Source: Blasia pusilla (lineage: Eukaryota > Marchantiophyta > Marchantiopsida > Blasiales). From it: a stretch of 64,000 nt of DNA. A program made the position numbers and the translations under genes. Within the stretch, counting starts at the first letter, position 1, and each line of letters opens with the position of its first letter. The stretch lies in the NCBI GenBank assembly GCA_050084515.1, contig CM114271.1, positions 186,001 to 250,000 on the forward strand. Direction: 5' to 3'. Below the pieces are notes generated by a model, which saw only the letters and a list, made by a program, of their open reading frames with translations, did not search any database and had not been told where the DNA came from. Shown here one piece after another: positions 22,612 through 34,223 of this stretch.

Positions 22612-23680
22612 TTAGGCGCACTTCCTTTTCCCAAGTGAACCTGCAAGTATACCAGGCTGGAATGTGTCTAAGTCTATGACAAAGTTAGCCGAAGTGACTT
22701 CTGTCTTAACAATATCAAAGTCTGGAAGGATTGGTAGAGTACGAGGTTCATCTATTGAAGGAGGAGTGAACTCTGGTAGCTCTCTATTGGTGTGAGCAAG
22801 TTTCATCCTAGAAATGAGATGGCTTGCTTTTGTAGAACTCAATTCTATAATCATGTGAAGGGGAAGGTGAAATTCATGACGAAGTGTGCGGAGCTGGTCT
22901 AGTCTTATGCCACCAGAAGCAATGTTGAAAAGTCTATTGGCTTGAGAACGTGTGAGTGTTGTCTCCTTGAAATCAACTTGTTTATAACGTAGTGCCTCTT
23001 TTTGTATGCATGTAAAACAATGAGAGAAGGGAAGATTATAATTATGAGTGAAGAGTTTAGGGTGTTGAGAACTACAAGTATGCGATGAATAAAAATAAAT
23101 GTGTGATATAAAGTGTAAAATTTCAATGTACCTGTTGCTGGGCTGTCTTTGTTGTGTAGACGGAACTTCTAATCCCAATCTTTGCCTTGGGTTTTTATTG
23201 CTTGGATCTGGCGATTGATGACACCTTTCTCCCAAAATGCTGGAACTAGCCCTAAGTTGTCACAAAACCATATTTGATTTTCTATAGGCTAGACAAACTT
23301 GGGGGCGTCCGCCTCAGGAATACTCTCAATGTCATTGAGTATCATGGACGCGAAGTCCATATAGTTTGCGGGTACCTATAGGGTAGTTAGATACAAGAGA
23401 TGAAAGAATGTACCATGGAAACTGTAGAGGTTAAGCATAACAAACTAATCACTAGATGAAGCAATTTTTGGAGTGTGCGACGGTATGTTGAACTCGTGTG
23501 TGACCATCTGGTTGGTTGTACTAGCATCTCGCTGAATGTGTGTGGCCTCAGCCTGATGAACATGTTGCAAGAATGACATAAATTGATTTGATTGTGGAGA
23601 AGGCTTCCTGCCTCTCGTTGAAGAGTTGCTGTCACCTGAAGCTATCTTGCACACAATGTAGAAGAAATCTAACTCCAAAA
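22612..23680 (-). pseudogene. unknown exons downstream of the Helitron helicase
   Basis: Three exon-like parts on the minus strand. 23680-23445 reads SGDSNSSTRGRKPSPQSN.. and then FNIPSHTPKIASSSD. About 23370-23134 reads YMDFASMILNDIESIPEADA.. and ENQIWFCDNLGLVPAFWEKG in one frame, with TAG and TAG interruptions, before a CAG|GTACATTG donor. About 22994-22640 reads KQVDFKETTLTRSQANRLFN.. to FVIDLDTFQPG. No family recognised. Because they follow the helicase on the same strand they may be a Helitron accessory gene or a captured host gene. Confidence 0.35.
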
Positions 23681-23689
23681 AGCAAGCTT

Positions 23690-25330
23690 AGGCGTTCTGT
23701 CCAAGTGTTATGAAATCTGACTGAATTAAATTGCCAAGTATTCTAAGTTGATGACGAGAACGTACACGAGAAAGCATAACATAAAGTAGTCCAGGAGCAA
23801 ACACAAACTTTATAACTACAAAGCACTTGCTAGAAACTGTCAGCCCCGACTTTTGTGTGCTGTGATAGCGTAACCAAGAGTCAAGGGGAATTTTTTTTTA
23901 AAAACTTCTTTCCAAAAGTATAGTTGATAGTAGAAAAGCTTGTCATAGTAATGTTAAGTAGTTCACCTGATGTTGAAATTCTTACGGTGATAGAAAATAG
24001 TACATCGTGCTTATAATTTAAATGACTTACAATATCATGGGACTCATTCGCTGCCTGTGACTTTATGTCTATGTTAGACGTCAACATTACAAGACGACCA
24101 ATGGCAACAAAGAGAAGTTGATGGAAATCATCATCTTCAATCCATTGCTTGACCTCAGGCAGTGAAGATGCATATGTTGCAACGTGGACCGGTATTATAG
24201 AAGCATTTCCAAAAAATCTTTTCAAACAAAGAATGTTGTAGACATCAACATCACATCAAAATGTGCATATTATAATAGTGTCGTCCAAGATGAAATAAAT
24301 TGCGTCATTCTCACTCATAAAACATTGCTATAAGCAATGTGATATTTCATCTGGTGTGGATAACCTGTTTCTAACTATATTAAGGAAAGCCAAGTATTCG
24401 CCATCATGTGTGTGTCTCATTGGTGTAGAAAGTGTAGCTTGTATAGCATTTTGTAGAAGTGGTGAAGACAAAAGATGGCATGTCTTGCACAAAGGTTGTG
24501 AGGTAAGTTTACACACTGGGGGCAATTGTGCCTTATCTCCTACTAGTATAAAAAGCTTATCTGCAAATGGTGTATGGCAATATAAGGAGGAGGATTGGTT
24601 TAGTCTCATGGATACAATTTGTAATAAACGTGGGGTGTGCATTGAGCATTCATCAATTATAATGAGTTTTGCATCCCTAAGCTTGATGGTGGCATCTGAG
24701 GTTGGGTGCATATGTGGAACTTCTCTACGTACGTATGGGGATACAGAATGCATAATGGATGGTTGTTGCATGCTTGTGTAAACATACAGCGGCAATACCT
24801 GTAGTTGCTACTAAGAGGTAATTTCTACAAAGAAAATCTCAGTATTTGCACATAATACCAATAAAGTATGATTTCCCACAACTTGGTGATCCTGTTAACA
24901 TCAAAATGCTACATTAGAGGATCTTTATCTTATGGAAGGGGATCTGCTGCTCCGAATTTAAAAGACTCAAGTCTGGTGGAGATCTGGAACCAGGTTGGAT
25001 TGGCTGATTCAATGGTAGTTTGGGATCTCGTTGACGGAGTAGGGTATGAAGATCAAGCTGAATCTGGGGTTTAAGAATTGCCAAGGCCTTAGATAGTATT
25101 TCAGCAGTATGGACTTTGCTCCACAAATTGGCATTTGCATGGGATGTTATCAAGGTCTCTATATCAGTGACATCTGAAAAAATCTTACAAAACATGCACT
25201 CATGCAAGTATGTCCATTGATGTGAGTCAGAACTAAGAAGTAAATTCTCAGATCTGAAGGGGACATTTGGAAGAAGTTGTACATAAAAGAACTCATTCCA
25301 CTGATGAGGCGGGTGAAATTATGTAGATCT
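23690..25330 (-). pseudogene. Helitron PIF1-type helicase remnant
   Basis: Motifs in order: LNSEQQ at the end of 25207-24914; Walker A GSPSCGKS near 24890-24866; TGIAAV near 24810; Walker B LIIIDECSM near 24660; LVGDKAQLPPV near 24540; VMLTSNIDIKSQAANES near 24090; TLGYAITAHKSRG near 23870; YVMLSRVRSRHQLRIL near 23760. This is the complete SF1 PIF1/Helitron helicase order. An in-frame TGA follows Walker A (near 24840), and frameshifts lie between motifs, so it is inactive. Confidence 0.8.
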
Positions 25331-25678
25331 TACAAGTCTATCAGAATGAAAAATGGTATTACCTAATGCATCAATGCCTATAATGGAGTCTTGAAATTTT
25401 TTCGGAGATGTCTTGCAAATCTGGTGTGATGTCTAGAAGCGGGTAAATGTAAAAGTCTCCAGAGAGGGTGGCTTGGCACAATAGAGCTCAACGGGGTGTA
25501 TGCATGGAACTGATGAATGCTTTTGCTTAAGGAAGTTTGACGTGAAGGTGGATTGGAGTCAATATATTTTATAGATTGGGATCTAAATATAATTGGAATC
25601 TACATGGATGATAATGAAGCCTCTGTTGAAGAAACATAATGATTAAGTATGACGCCAGATACAAGTTTAAGTCTTATC

Positions 25679-27202
25679 TCATCCAAGTCCTAGACATCTT
25701 GTTGATTCAGTCTCGACGGTTAGTGACCTAGTTGGTTCAGATTTTAAGGCATACTTCACAAGGTAAAAAGACCAGTAAGTGTTTGCCACTCCTTGGATGT
25801 TCATGTGAGCCCCCCACAAGAGCAAGATCAAAGGATTATAGGGAATCACATTGCGGTGAGCATGCTTTGGTCTGAAATATGTCCACTGCATGGTCTTTGG
25901 GTCAATAAATGGCTCGGTGTTTAGATTTACATTAGGAGGGAAGCCTAAGCGATAGTAGTGTCGCTGCACTTGTTTTTTCCTGATAATACATACCCCTTCC
26001 TTGCATCTATGCAACTGCTTGGTAGTGACAAAGTCATGTAGTAAGGAGTCACATGAGGGATTTGATTCGTGTGAGGGATGATGAGTAGGTTTATGAGGTT
26101 GCGGAATATAAGCGCAAATTTTTGATGTAATCTCCTCAATGTCATCTTTGTGCATCCAGAATATTATGTGGCAATGCAGGCTACCTCTACCCTGCAGGTC
26201 ATACGTTATTACATAGTCCATAACCCGACCTAAAAGCTGGGGACCTGAGAATATGTACTGAGCAAGGAAAGTATGAAGCTTGGTATGAAATAGTTGAGAG
26301 AATTCAGAGGGTCCGTCACGCCAAGTAAACTTAGGATTGAACTTATGTAGAATTTCCTCAATATGGGCAATCTCAAGCCATCTTGTCGATGAAACCTCAT
26401 AAGATGTTAGTGTGAGAAAGAAATAGGGCATTCCCCATTTGTGTACCATAGCTTTAAGGTCTTTTAAGTGTTTTCTATGCGATCCGGGACTCCCAGGAAT
26501 TTGTGGGTTGAGTGAGTGTTTGGACAATTGGTGATATAAATATTCCTCACCCAGATATGGTTTCTCTTTGCGTAGTCTTTCAAGATCCTTATTGAGAATG
26601 AAGGAGCGAGAGGTTGAACAAAGTGAAATGGACTATCTCAACTGATACATTACAAGTGAGTAAGGCTTGAACAGGGAAAATGGGCTGAATGTATGTCTTT
26701 ATCTGAAGTGCAAGTAATCAAAGAAGGAGCGAGAACCTGGAAACAAGAAGGGAAATATTCCAATCTCTATAGTGAGTCTTCTGTCATGTGATGCGCCTAT
26801 GGAGTTTGTAAAGAAATGTTCCCTAATATTAGCTTCCTTTTTGAAGTAGAGGCAACCGTTGTAAAAAATGCATGAGGACTTTCTATTACATATAGGCAGG
26901 CAGTATGTGATGTCTTGGAGTATATTTAGCTCTAGTTGGTAGGGATTGTAAGTCATGCTATGGATAACTTGACCTTTTTCTTGGGCAGCTTTTTATGGAT
27001 GTTACCACTAATCCAGGAAGTACAACTAAACTTGCAGACGGATTGGGTAGTTCAAGAAGACATTTGTAGTCTTTCTAGAGGTCATTGATTGCAAAGTGGG
27101 TGAGAAGTACTTGCTTTAGACTATCAATAATAGCTTCAATCTTATCTCTTGATGCTGATTCCATATTCCAAGCAACAAGTGGGGAATCGATGAGTGATGC
27201 AG
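25679..27202 (-). pseudogene. Helitron Rep (HUH) domain remnant
   Basis: 26956-26699 encodes the segment ahead of Rep, with FFTNSIGASHDRRLTIEIGIF (usually ..LPHLEQKLFPTLFP..). 26527-25679 carries the two-histidine motif as GSLHCHIIFW (canonical H-hydrophobic-H; here HCH) near 26170 and the tyrosine motif YWSFYLVKYALK near 25760, with the two tyrosines and K expected of a Rep endonuclease that cuts and rejoins single strands during rolling-circle transposition. Stops separate the parts (e.g. between 26699 and 26527), so no full protein is possible. Confidence 0.75.
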
Positions 27203-27606
27203 TGTGAGAAAAAAAAAAGTGACTAGATCACTGAAATCTTTACAAAACTTAGAGATACAAAGTGGCCTAGTTCGTCCGTACGCTCATAGAAGAGCTTCGA
27301 TGGAACCTGAAGATGCAGATAACTCGACATACGAGAATTCGCTACCGCTGCGGCTCTCGACTATTTCACTACTTGGGAAACTAGGATTATCTAACCCTAC
27401 ATTGCATCAGGGTGCCCCGCACCCGGGGCACCCTGATGCAATATAGGGTTAGATAATCCTAGTAATGCTACTCCGTAAACCACCTACGTCATATTACTAT
27501 GACTCCTTCGACGTCTAAGTCGGAACCATAAATCTAGGCTTCTCCTCATACAAGGGGGCCGATCAGATTAATGGTGTTCAGAGAAGTGGATGTTCAGAAT
27601 CCAACA
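27203..27606 (-). repeat. Copia solo LTR inside the Helitron
   Basis: This 404-bp block is the reverse complement of the 5' LTR at 43986-44432: on the minus strand it starts TGTTGGATTCTGAACATCC at 27606 and ends TTTTCTCACA at 27203. It shares the hairpin built on TGCATCAGGGTGC but lacks the second, A/T-rich palindrome of the 44-kb copy. The flanking five-base words (TGCAG and ATATG) do not match, so the target duplication has decayed or the site was rearranged. It interrupts the Helitron reading frame. Confidence 0.8.
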
Positions 27607-28136
27607 ATATGATTGAAGAATCCTTTGTGGAATCCATTAAATTTGTTGATAATACCAATTCTAGAGTCTACAATAGATAGTAGATGTAGATGAAATGGAT
27701 TGGGAGCTAATATGCTACGTATGTAAGCAAGAGTCATGTAGACATTTAAGCTAGTACATGGTTGATCATTGGTACAAAGATCACAGGCATAGAACTCTCC
27801 TTCCTTGGGAATAATGTACGGTGTAAGAAAACCATTACACAGAGCATAGGGAGGATAAGTGGTTGATTGTACAACGCACATTCGTGAACGTGGTGTTGAG
27901 TAAAGGACTACACCACAATACCCACAACATTGCATAGAGAGTATAAATGCATTGCAAATATCTTTCCCCTTAGATAATAAGGATTGTGCATTGGTCCAAT
28001 GGGAGCATACAAGCGTGCACTGGAGCTTTTCTTTGAGGATTTGTCGTGTACGGGCTGTTGGCCTGTGTGCTTTTAGGCGATTTTTGTGTGGTACAGTAAT
28101 TTGAGTTCTTTTGTTAGTATGAGGCCCGCAAGGCAT
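27607..28136 (-). pseudogene. Helitron N-terminal cysteine-rich region
   Basis: Starts MPCGPHTNKRTQITVPHKN and contains CCGYCGVVLY and then YACDLCTNDQPC, cysteine pairs typical of the zinc-binding region ahead of the Rep domain in plant Helitrons. The frame runs up to the solo-LTR border at 27606, where the host reading frame is interrupted. Confidence 0.55.
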
Positions 28137-28139
28137 GTT

Positions 28140-28616
28140 TCAATTTTTGAAAAAAATGGCGAGAGAGATAGACTGACATAGAGCTTGAGAGGGAGAGAGT
28201 AGTAGGGTGAGAGACAGAGAGATACAAATGGTGAGAGGTACACAAAGGAAGGAAAAAGGTAATGAACAGAAATAAGAGAAAATAAGGCGGTAGAGAGAGT
28301 TGAATAAACTTGATGAATTTAAAAAAAGTGAGAGAAATACATTGAGGGAGAGAGTGAGAGGAGGTGCGGTAAGAGGAGAGGAAGAGAGGAAGAGAGGAGA
28401 GAGGAAGCGAGGAGAGAGGAGAGAGGAAGCGAGGAGAGAAGAGAGAGGAAACTACCTTCAACCGAAAGAGATACTTTTTTTTGAAGAGAGTTTCCTTTGA
28501 TTTTAAGAGATTTTCCGTTGGGTTGAAGAGAGGAAACTTTTTGTGTGAATTTTTTTGCATTTTTTTGCTCAGTTATTAAGCAGTCCCACAGTTTTTTTTT
28601 CCTCTTCCATATTTTG
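28140..28616. repeat. purine-rich (GAGAGGAAGC)n low-complexity tract
   Basis: 28330-28450 consists of GAGAGGA/AGCGAGGAGAGA words; the surroundings are also GA-rich. The long frames here on both strands are by-products of the repeat. A similar tract flanks the other side of the Mutator-like block at 41580-41710. Confidence 0.7.
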
Positions 28617-28646
28617 GCAACCCATCTGAGTTCGACGAGTTGCAAA
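28617..28646. repeat. palindromic repeat, outermost left copy
   Basis: GCAACCCATCTGAG followed by TTCGACGAGTTGC, a diverged member of the family. It lies past the 3' end of the MULE gene and sets the left limit of the palindrome territory. Confidence 0.6.
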
Positions 28647-28821
28647 TTGCACAAAATTTAGAAAACTGAAAAATCAGTGGAATCATAAGTGTGGAACCAA
28701 TCACTTTTTCCATCCAAGGTCCGGAAAAAATCTATCATTTGCCCTGGGCTGAATAGAGTTCAAGCTCAAAGTGAAGGTTCTGGAAAAATGAAAGTACAAT
28801 CTAAAACCTCATTTTGCATCC

Positions 28822-31800
28822 TCAAAGTGGTTTGTTTAAAATACTTGGCACTTTTTTGAGGGGCAGAATTGGTTGGTGGATTCCTACTCCTACCTCTGAC
28901 TCTCTTAAAACTACCAGTAACACATAGTACATATGCTTACAAGGGAAATACCTTTTGCCACTTGTCTCTCTTTGAACAAAGTCATCACATGAACATGTGG
29001 GAAAGCAACAGATGTGCACCACATACACCCCTGTGACACTTGAATTTACAGTGTTGTTCCTGACCCAATACATCCTTGCTATTCCATTCCCACTCTGGAC
29101 ATCTTTCGTGGCGATGATCTCCATTTTTGCTACCCGAGCTGATGCAATTCGCTTTGCTCTCTCCACCGTTGGCCTACATATTCTGTTTCTCTTCACCCCA
29201 TTTCTAGACTCAAACAGAAATAGTGGATTGAGATCATCCACCTTCTCCAGATACATGTTGACATCAATCTTGGGTTGAATACGAAATGCAAAGGTCTCTG
29301 TAATGCGAACATGCTCTAAACTTCCTCCTTCTATAAGTCTGAAACCAGCACTTGTAAGATTGTCCACTTCTTCTTGAGTGCAATTCGTACCTGCGGCGAT
29401 GGGCCAAATCATGGGGGTATTCCCCGGAGCTCCAATGGCAGCGGGATAAGACTTCCGGAAAGCGCAAGATTCATTTGGGCAAAAGAAGTACTTCAATTGA
29501 TCCCTGGAAATGTGAAACGATCAAAGGTTTTGATTCCCCAAAACCCAGGCAGTGGTCGTCCAGTCCTTGTACAGTTCTTATTTAGGAAAGTGCCGCATGC
29601 TCTCCTAATGCCATCAGATCCTGCCCTGCAAGTGGGTCCACGTCCGGGGTTGCTCTGAAATATATGCCAGCGTTTCAGGTTGCAATCCACCTCAATGACC
29701 GGAATCCCATATTGTTGAACCACCCCAGCGACCGGATGTTGCGAACTTCCAACAACGGAGGGCTTTTGAAATAAAAAATTCACTGATTTTGGAGAAGTTA
29801 CTCCATCACGGATCTGGGAGTAGTCCGGGATCCCCAAATACCTAGACAGCGTAGTTTCCTCATCCAAATCAATCACCGGATTCCTTCCTTGATGATGCCT
29901 CTTCACCTGCCTGAAGTCAAGATACTTATCTGGTCTTCACGAGTCTCGCTCGGACTGCTCTACCTCCATCTGTATGGGACGTCTGGAATCGCGCCCATGA
30001 ATTTCCCCACCAATGTTTACGTCTTGCTCAAGGGGAGTTCGTGGTACGCACCGGTTGAAGGCTTCCACATAGAGTTTTTCATCATTAGATCTCACAGCCG
30101 CCCTGACATAGAGCTCGTAGATCAAAGGCCCCCTTCCTTTTGTTATGCCTTTTGTGAGGAAGATATGGGATGTTGCAGATTGTAGCATTGCTCTTGCCTG
30201 GTCTTGTTGGCATGCTTCCACAAGTGAAATTCTTTGGCAAGCTTGTGACAACCTCCAGGAGGAATGAACACTTTCTGCTCCACTTGTGTTGGGGCAGAGG
30301 GCATTTTCATGAATGTTCAATCCCTGCAACGACGACAATGTGAGAAGGGAACAAAAATAGCTCAGAAGTCAAAGAAATAAGCTACCTGTCGGAACCACAT
30401 GGGTTGCAAGGCCGAGGCATCCCATGAACGACTCTGCGACCCGTCGGGTCTCGACGTGTTACAACACCCAGGAACCACCTATTGCAACCCGTCCTATTCC
30501 GACGGGTTGCAAGAACCTTTGGCCACTCTGGGCTGGAAGATCCAAGTGCAAGTCATCCGAAACCCATCTGGGTCAAACTGTTTCCAGGCCTTGTATACAT
30601 GCAACTTGCATACTTGTATATGAGTTGCACCAAAATTCTTGATGCAACCCGTCGGTTTCCGACTGGTTGCACACTCAGAAAACCCGTCCGTTTCTGACGG
30701 GTTGCACACTTGGGCAACCAGTCTGTTTCCGATGGGTTGCACATTCAGATAACCTGTCGCATCCGAAAAGTTTCTTGGTTTCTTCGGTTTGAAATCCCTA
30801 TAGTGTCCACACTTCTCAACTTGAGCTGCAACTTTTCCAACAATTCTCTGCGTGAGCTTGACAAGACGAAATAGTGAACTCACATGCCGTATGAAGTTTC
30901 CCCATTGTCTCATACGTACAGTCCACCAACTCAGCCAAGAGCACAATTCTTTGTACTTCCCCTTAATCGCATGCTTCCTCCACCACCCATGAAGTTCTTC
31001 TTGGCATTCCATGGTCCGTTTCAAGATTTTGCTGTCCTTACATCGTTGGAGTAGAGTGACATGCTCTGTCCTCTTATTCTCCTTGATGCAAGATTTGGTG
31101 TAACGGGTCACAGACTGTTGCCAATGGAAAGCATCCGACCTTTCCCTCTCCGGTTGAAACTCTCCACCCCAGAACACTTCCCTGATAGCAATCCACCCAG
31201 GTTGTGCATTGTCCGCCATGAACCCATAAATTTCCGGAGATAGCCTTTTGTTTTCCTTCACCACCTCCAATAAGAGTAACCAACACATCTTCAAACTGCC
31301 AACGTCTTCTGCTTTTACTTCACAGACAAATATAGTTTTGAGTCCCTTCTCCACATGGTCATAAACGTGAGCACCCATTGTCAACCATCCGTTCAGCACT
31401 CTGTAGCAAATATCAAAGCTTACCTAGCTGCCCTAAAAATCCTCCCCTTCCCTCATTCGATCTATAAGATCGAGGCCATTCGACGGACCTGTCGTTGATA
31501 TTTTGAAGATATAGACCCTGGATCCTTCACCTCCCTGGCCCATGAACTGCCATCTCTGAATGAATGGAAATATGGAGTTGGCCTTGATTCTGGAAATGGC
31601 ATCCATTTCGGCCATCTTTCCATCCAATACCCGTATTTGATGCAGCAAATTCCGGAAGCATTCAGGATCAACGAGCAATGTGAGATTTTCCCAAAGTTGT
31701 TTCTCCTCAGCAGCTGTGATCTCGCCCTGTCCAGGGATTCCAAGCAATTGTTCAAAAATTTGTGATGTTGTTGTGAGCTTGATCACTCCGGGCTTTGAAC

Positions 31801-32896
31801 CCGGAGAGTTTCTGTAGACCTCGGCCACTTTCTTCGCCACATCCTCCTTGATGTGTCTCTGAATTGCATCGGTCACAGGATGAGTGTGGGAGCCAACATG
31901 AACTGCCAACCTTGTGTACTCTGACGTGGAGCCCAAGTCGTGGACAATGAAAAATATGTTTGCAGGACACGCTCCAACGCAGAAAGGGGATGCCTGACAA
32001 TGAGGACATCGATGGCCTCCTGGCGGTATGGTGGCACCGACCTCATATGGAGTTTCTGCATTCTTGGGGGGGAATTTCGATGTATTGACCCGCCCGTTGC
32101 GCTCTAGATACGGGCATGCTGGATTTCTACACTCTAAGGCTCCAACGCATTGGCGGCGGGAGACAATCCAAGGACCATCTAGAATTGAAGCACTAGTCCG
32201 TTGAAGCTTGCACCATCGATGACAATCAGACTTTCTGTCCATACCCTTCAAGCGTCCTCCATCTTTCTTTTGAGCAAGAACAGCAAGTGGAGGCAACTCA
32301 AAAATGCAATTTCCATCGTACGTGGGCGGCAGCTCGTTGACAAGAATGTGCTTGAACATTTTCAAGGCTAGAGACGATAGCAAACTATTGCCTGATACTT
32401 GCAAGAGTAACGAGTAGGCGGACAGAGGGCCCGGTTGGTGTCCGATAGATCCATTGAGGCTGACGACATCCAAAATGTCTTCAGGAAGTACAACATTGTT
32501 ACGAGCGTGTGAAGTTGGAGTCGATGCCGAATCTATTGAGGTAGGAGTTGCAAACGCAGAGCTCGGTGCACTAGGAAATTCTTGACCATCTACTTGGGAA
32601 ACGGAGGAATTCAGATGCAAGCTGTAAACCCTGTAGTGACCATTTGCTAGAGGTAGGAGATTCCCTACTTTACGGCCTGCAATCACTGGCTGGACTATCT
32701 CACCTATTATGTCCTCCATACCGTCCATCCTAACATCCTTGGATACAAAGATGGTTCCAATTTGGAGAAGAAATCGAACTGAGAGAAAATTTTCATCCAC
32801 TGGTATGAAAGACTCACGAGCTTGCGGCCGAACGATTTCTGATTGAGGAAGGGTCGCTAGATGACTACCATAAGTGAGCTTCACATAATTCTCCAT
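28822..32896 (-). pseudogene. MULE transposase with WRKY-GCM1-like finger and SWIM
   Basis: ATG at 32896 opens 487 codons. Residues about 249-337 hold CVGALECRNPACPYLERNGR, then CPHCQ, C..C and HVGSHTHPV, a WRKY-GCM1-type zinc finger. TAG at 31433 ends this frame. 31399-30770 carries the MULE core: YGFMADNAQPGWIAIREVF (second acidic residue) and DAFHWQQSV. After a palindrome-bearing intron, 30321-29497 starts LNIHENALCPNTSGAESVHSSW (third acidic residue), with TGA at 29937. After a frame change near 29495, 29490-28822 has a SWIM finger, CSCDDF..CKHMYYVLL. Mutator transposases cut and paste DNA; this copy is interrupted at least three times. First catalytic Asp is not obvious. Confidence 0.7.
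30397..30775. repeat. palindromic repeat cluster in a MULE intron
   Basis: About seven copies (near 30400, 30438, 30488, 30651, 30680, 30716, 30747), e.g. GCAACCCGTCGG then TTTCCGACTGGTTGC. They lie between the exon ending in KKPRNF and the exon starting LNIHENA. Frames through this stretch repeat CNPSETDG-like words only because of the palindromes; it is best read as intron. Confidence 0.65.
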
Positions 32897-32971
32897 TTCC
32901 GAAAGATTCCACTGGGAGGAGACTGAGAATAAGAATGAGGATAAAAATGGGAATGGGAATGAGAATGTTTA

Positions 32972-32978
32972 ATTTATA
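32972..32978 (-). promoter_or_regulatory. TATA-like box for the MULE gene
   Basis: The minus strand reads CTATAAATTAA about 75 bases before the ATG at 32896. The position is suitable for a short leader. It is followed by AATGGGAATGAGAATG-type short repeats. Confidence 0.45.
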
Positions 32979-33068
32979 GTGAATAGGGACTCAGATTCTC
33001 CTAACAGAATATGACTGACAAGATGAAGTTTGGTACGTGAGATTGTCTGACATGATGGATTCAATTCT

Positions 33069-33405
33069 GTTGCAACTTGTCGGAGTCCGATGGGTTCTAG
33101 AATTTGGGAATCAGAGACGTGGGTTGGGAAGCACCCAATTCTAATTTTTTTTCCGTGTCCCAATACAAGTTGGAACCCGTCAAAGTCCATTGGGTTGGTA
33201 TCTGCTTCTTGCCGACCAATGGTCTTTTGAGTTGATTTTGCTAGCATCAAACACGAGACATCGCTTGCATTTGCTAAGGCAACCAATCGTTGGGGACTTT
33301 TGCAGGATTGTCCAACTCAGGGTAAATCTTGTGACCCGTCGGATTGCTAAGGGTTGCCTCGGAACTATGCATTGTCGCATTGTTACCCGAGGGATAGAAA
33401 AGCGT
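33069..33405. repeat. diverged palindromic repeats, intergenic
   Basis: Copies near 33069 (GCAACTTGTCGGAG then TCCGATGGGTTC), 33174 and 33331. They sit between the MULE promoter and tandem array A. Confidence 0.55.
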
Positions 33406-33890
33406 GCAACTTGTCGCTAATCGACGGGTTGCCCTGGTACCTCACCTATTACCCCAAGATAAGGGAAGCGTGCAATCTGTCGGATTCGGATGGGTTGCGC
33501 AAGTGCCTCACCTTGTAACGCTTACATGAAGGAAGCGTGCGACCCGTCGGCCTCCAACGAGTTGCGCGAGTGCCCCGCCTTCTTGCCTGAAGACGGCGGA
33601 GGCGCGCAACCCGTCGGCCTCAGACGGGTTGCGCAAGTGCCTCGCCTTGTAACGCTTACATAAAGGAAGCGTGCAACCCGTCGGCCTCCGACGAGTTGCG
33701 CGGGTGCCCCGCCTTGTTATCCCAAGACCCGTGCAACGCACCGGTCTCTGACGGGTTGCGCGGGTACCTCGCGTTGTTGCCCGAGGACGGCGGAGGCGGG
33801 AAACCTGTTGGTCTCCGATGTGTTTCCAAGATGGACGGATGCTTGGAACCCGCGGGAAGCGTGCAACCTGTCGGAGCCTTCATGTTAGTG
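33406..33890. repeat. tandem array A, about 66-bp units with palindrome
   Basis: Palindrome starts at 33406, 33472, 33539, 33606, 33673, 33733, about 33800 and 33863. Spacers are GC-rich and alternate between two types: AAGTGCCTCGCCTTGTAACGC and GAGTGCCCCGCCTTCTTGCC. The array lies just upstream of the TATA box of the plus-strand gene. Confidence 0.75.
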
Positions 33891-33978
33891 GTTTTCACGT
33901 CCAGACTTCCATAACGACCAACACGTCGCCGTCGGAACGACGATGCAACCCAACGGTCAGCCCAACGGCTCGAAAAGT

Positions 33979-33987
33979 ATAAATAGG
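33979..33987 (+). promoter_or_regulatory. TATA box of the plus-strand gene set
   Basis: TATAAATAG within GAAAAGTATAAATAGGCGAGG, a near-ideal plant TATA box, about 245 bases before the ATG at 34224. Array A lies directly upstream. The leader (34080-34180) has a short imperfect repeat of AAGGCGACTCATC. Confidence 0.65.
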
Positions 33988-34223
33988 CGAGGGTTCGCTC
34001 ATTTCCGGTTTTTCATTTCGCGAACTTAATTGCTCTTTTGCGCAGCTGCTGACCAGATACCAAGGGGCGCTTTACACGGCGACTCACCGCGAGACGATTC
34101 GAGCAAAAGATCGCGAGACGATTTAAGCGACTCATCAAGGTGACTCCTCAAGGCGACTCATCAAGGCGACTCATCGTGCACAGAAAGCAATTTCCTTGTC
34201 CATAGGAGGCATTTTCGGGAACA

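Larger units (their letters stand above)
23690..28136 (-). mobile_element. degenerate Helitron (RepHel)
   Basis: The minus strand carries, in order, an N-terminal cysteine-rich region (28136-27607), a Helitron_like_N/Rep segment (27202-25679) and a PIF1-type helicase (about 25330-23690), the layout of RepHel proteins of plant Helitrons. The reading frame is broken in many places and cut by a solo LTR at 27203-27606. Neither the TC 5' end nor the CTRR 3' end was located, so these coordinates bound only the coding part. Confidence 0.75.

Noticed and set aside
28114-28654. Overlapping Leu/Ser-rich and Arg/Glu-rich frames
   Set aside because: Low-complexity purine tract; frames open on both strands for compositional reasons.
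30494-30760. Continuation of the MULE frame through repeated CNPSETDG-like words
   Set aside because: The repeat peptide comes from the palindromes. The homologous protein should continue at the exon starting LNIHENA, so this is better read as an intron that happens to stay open.
33508-33914. Several 70-80 codon frames on both strands
   Set aside because: They follow tandem array A in all frames and have no non-repeat content.
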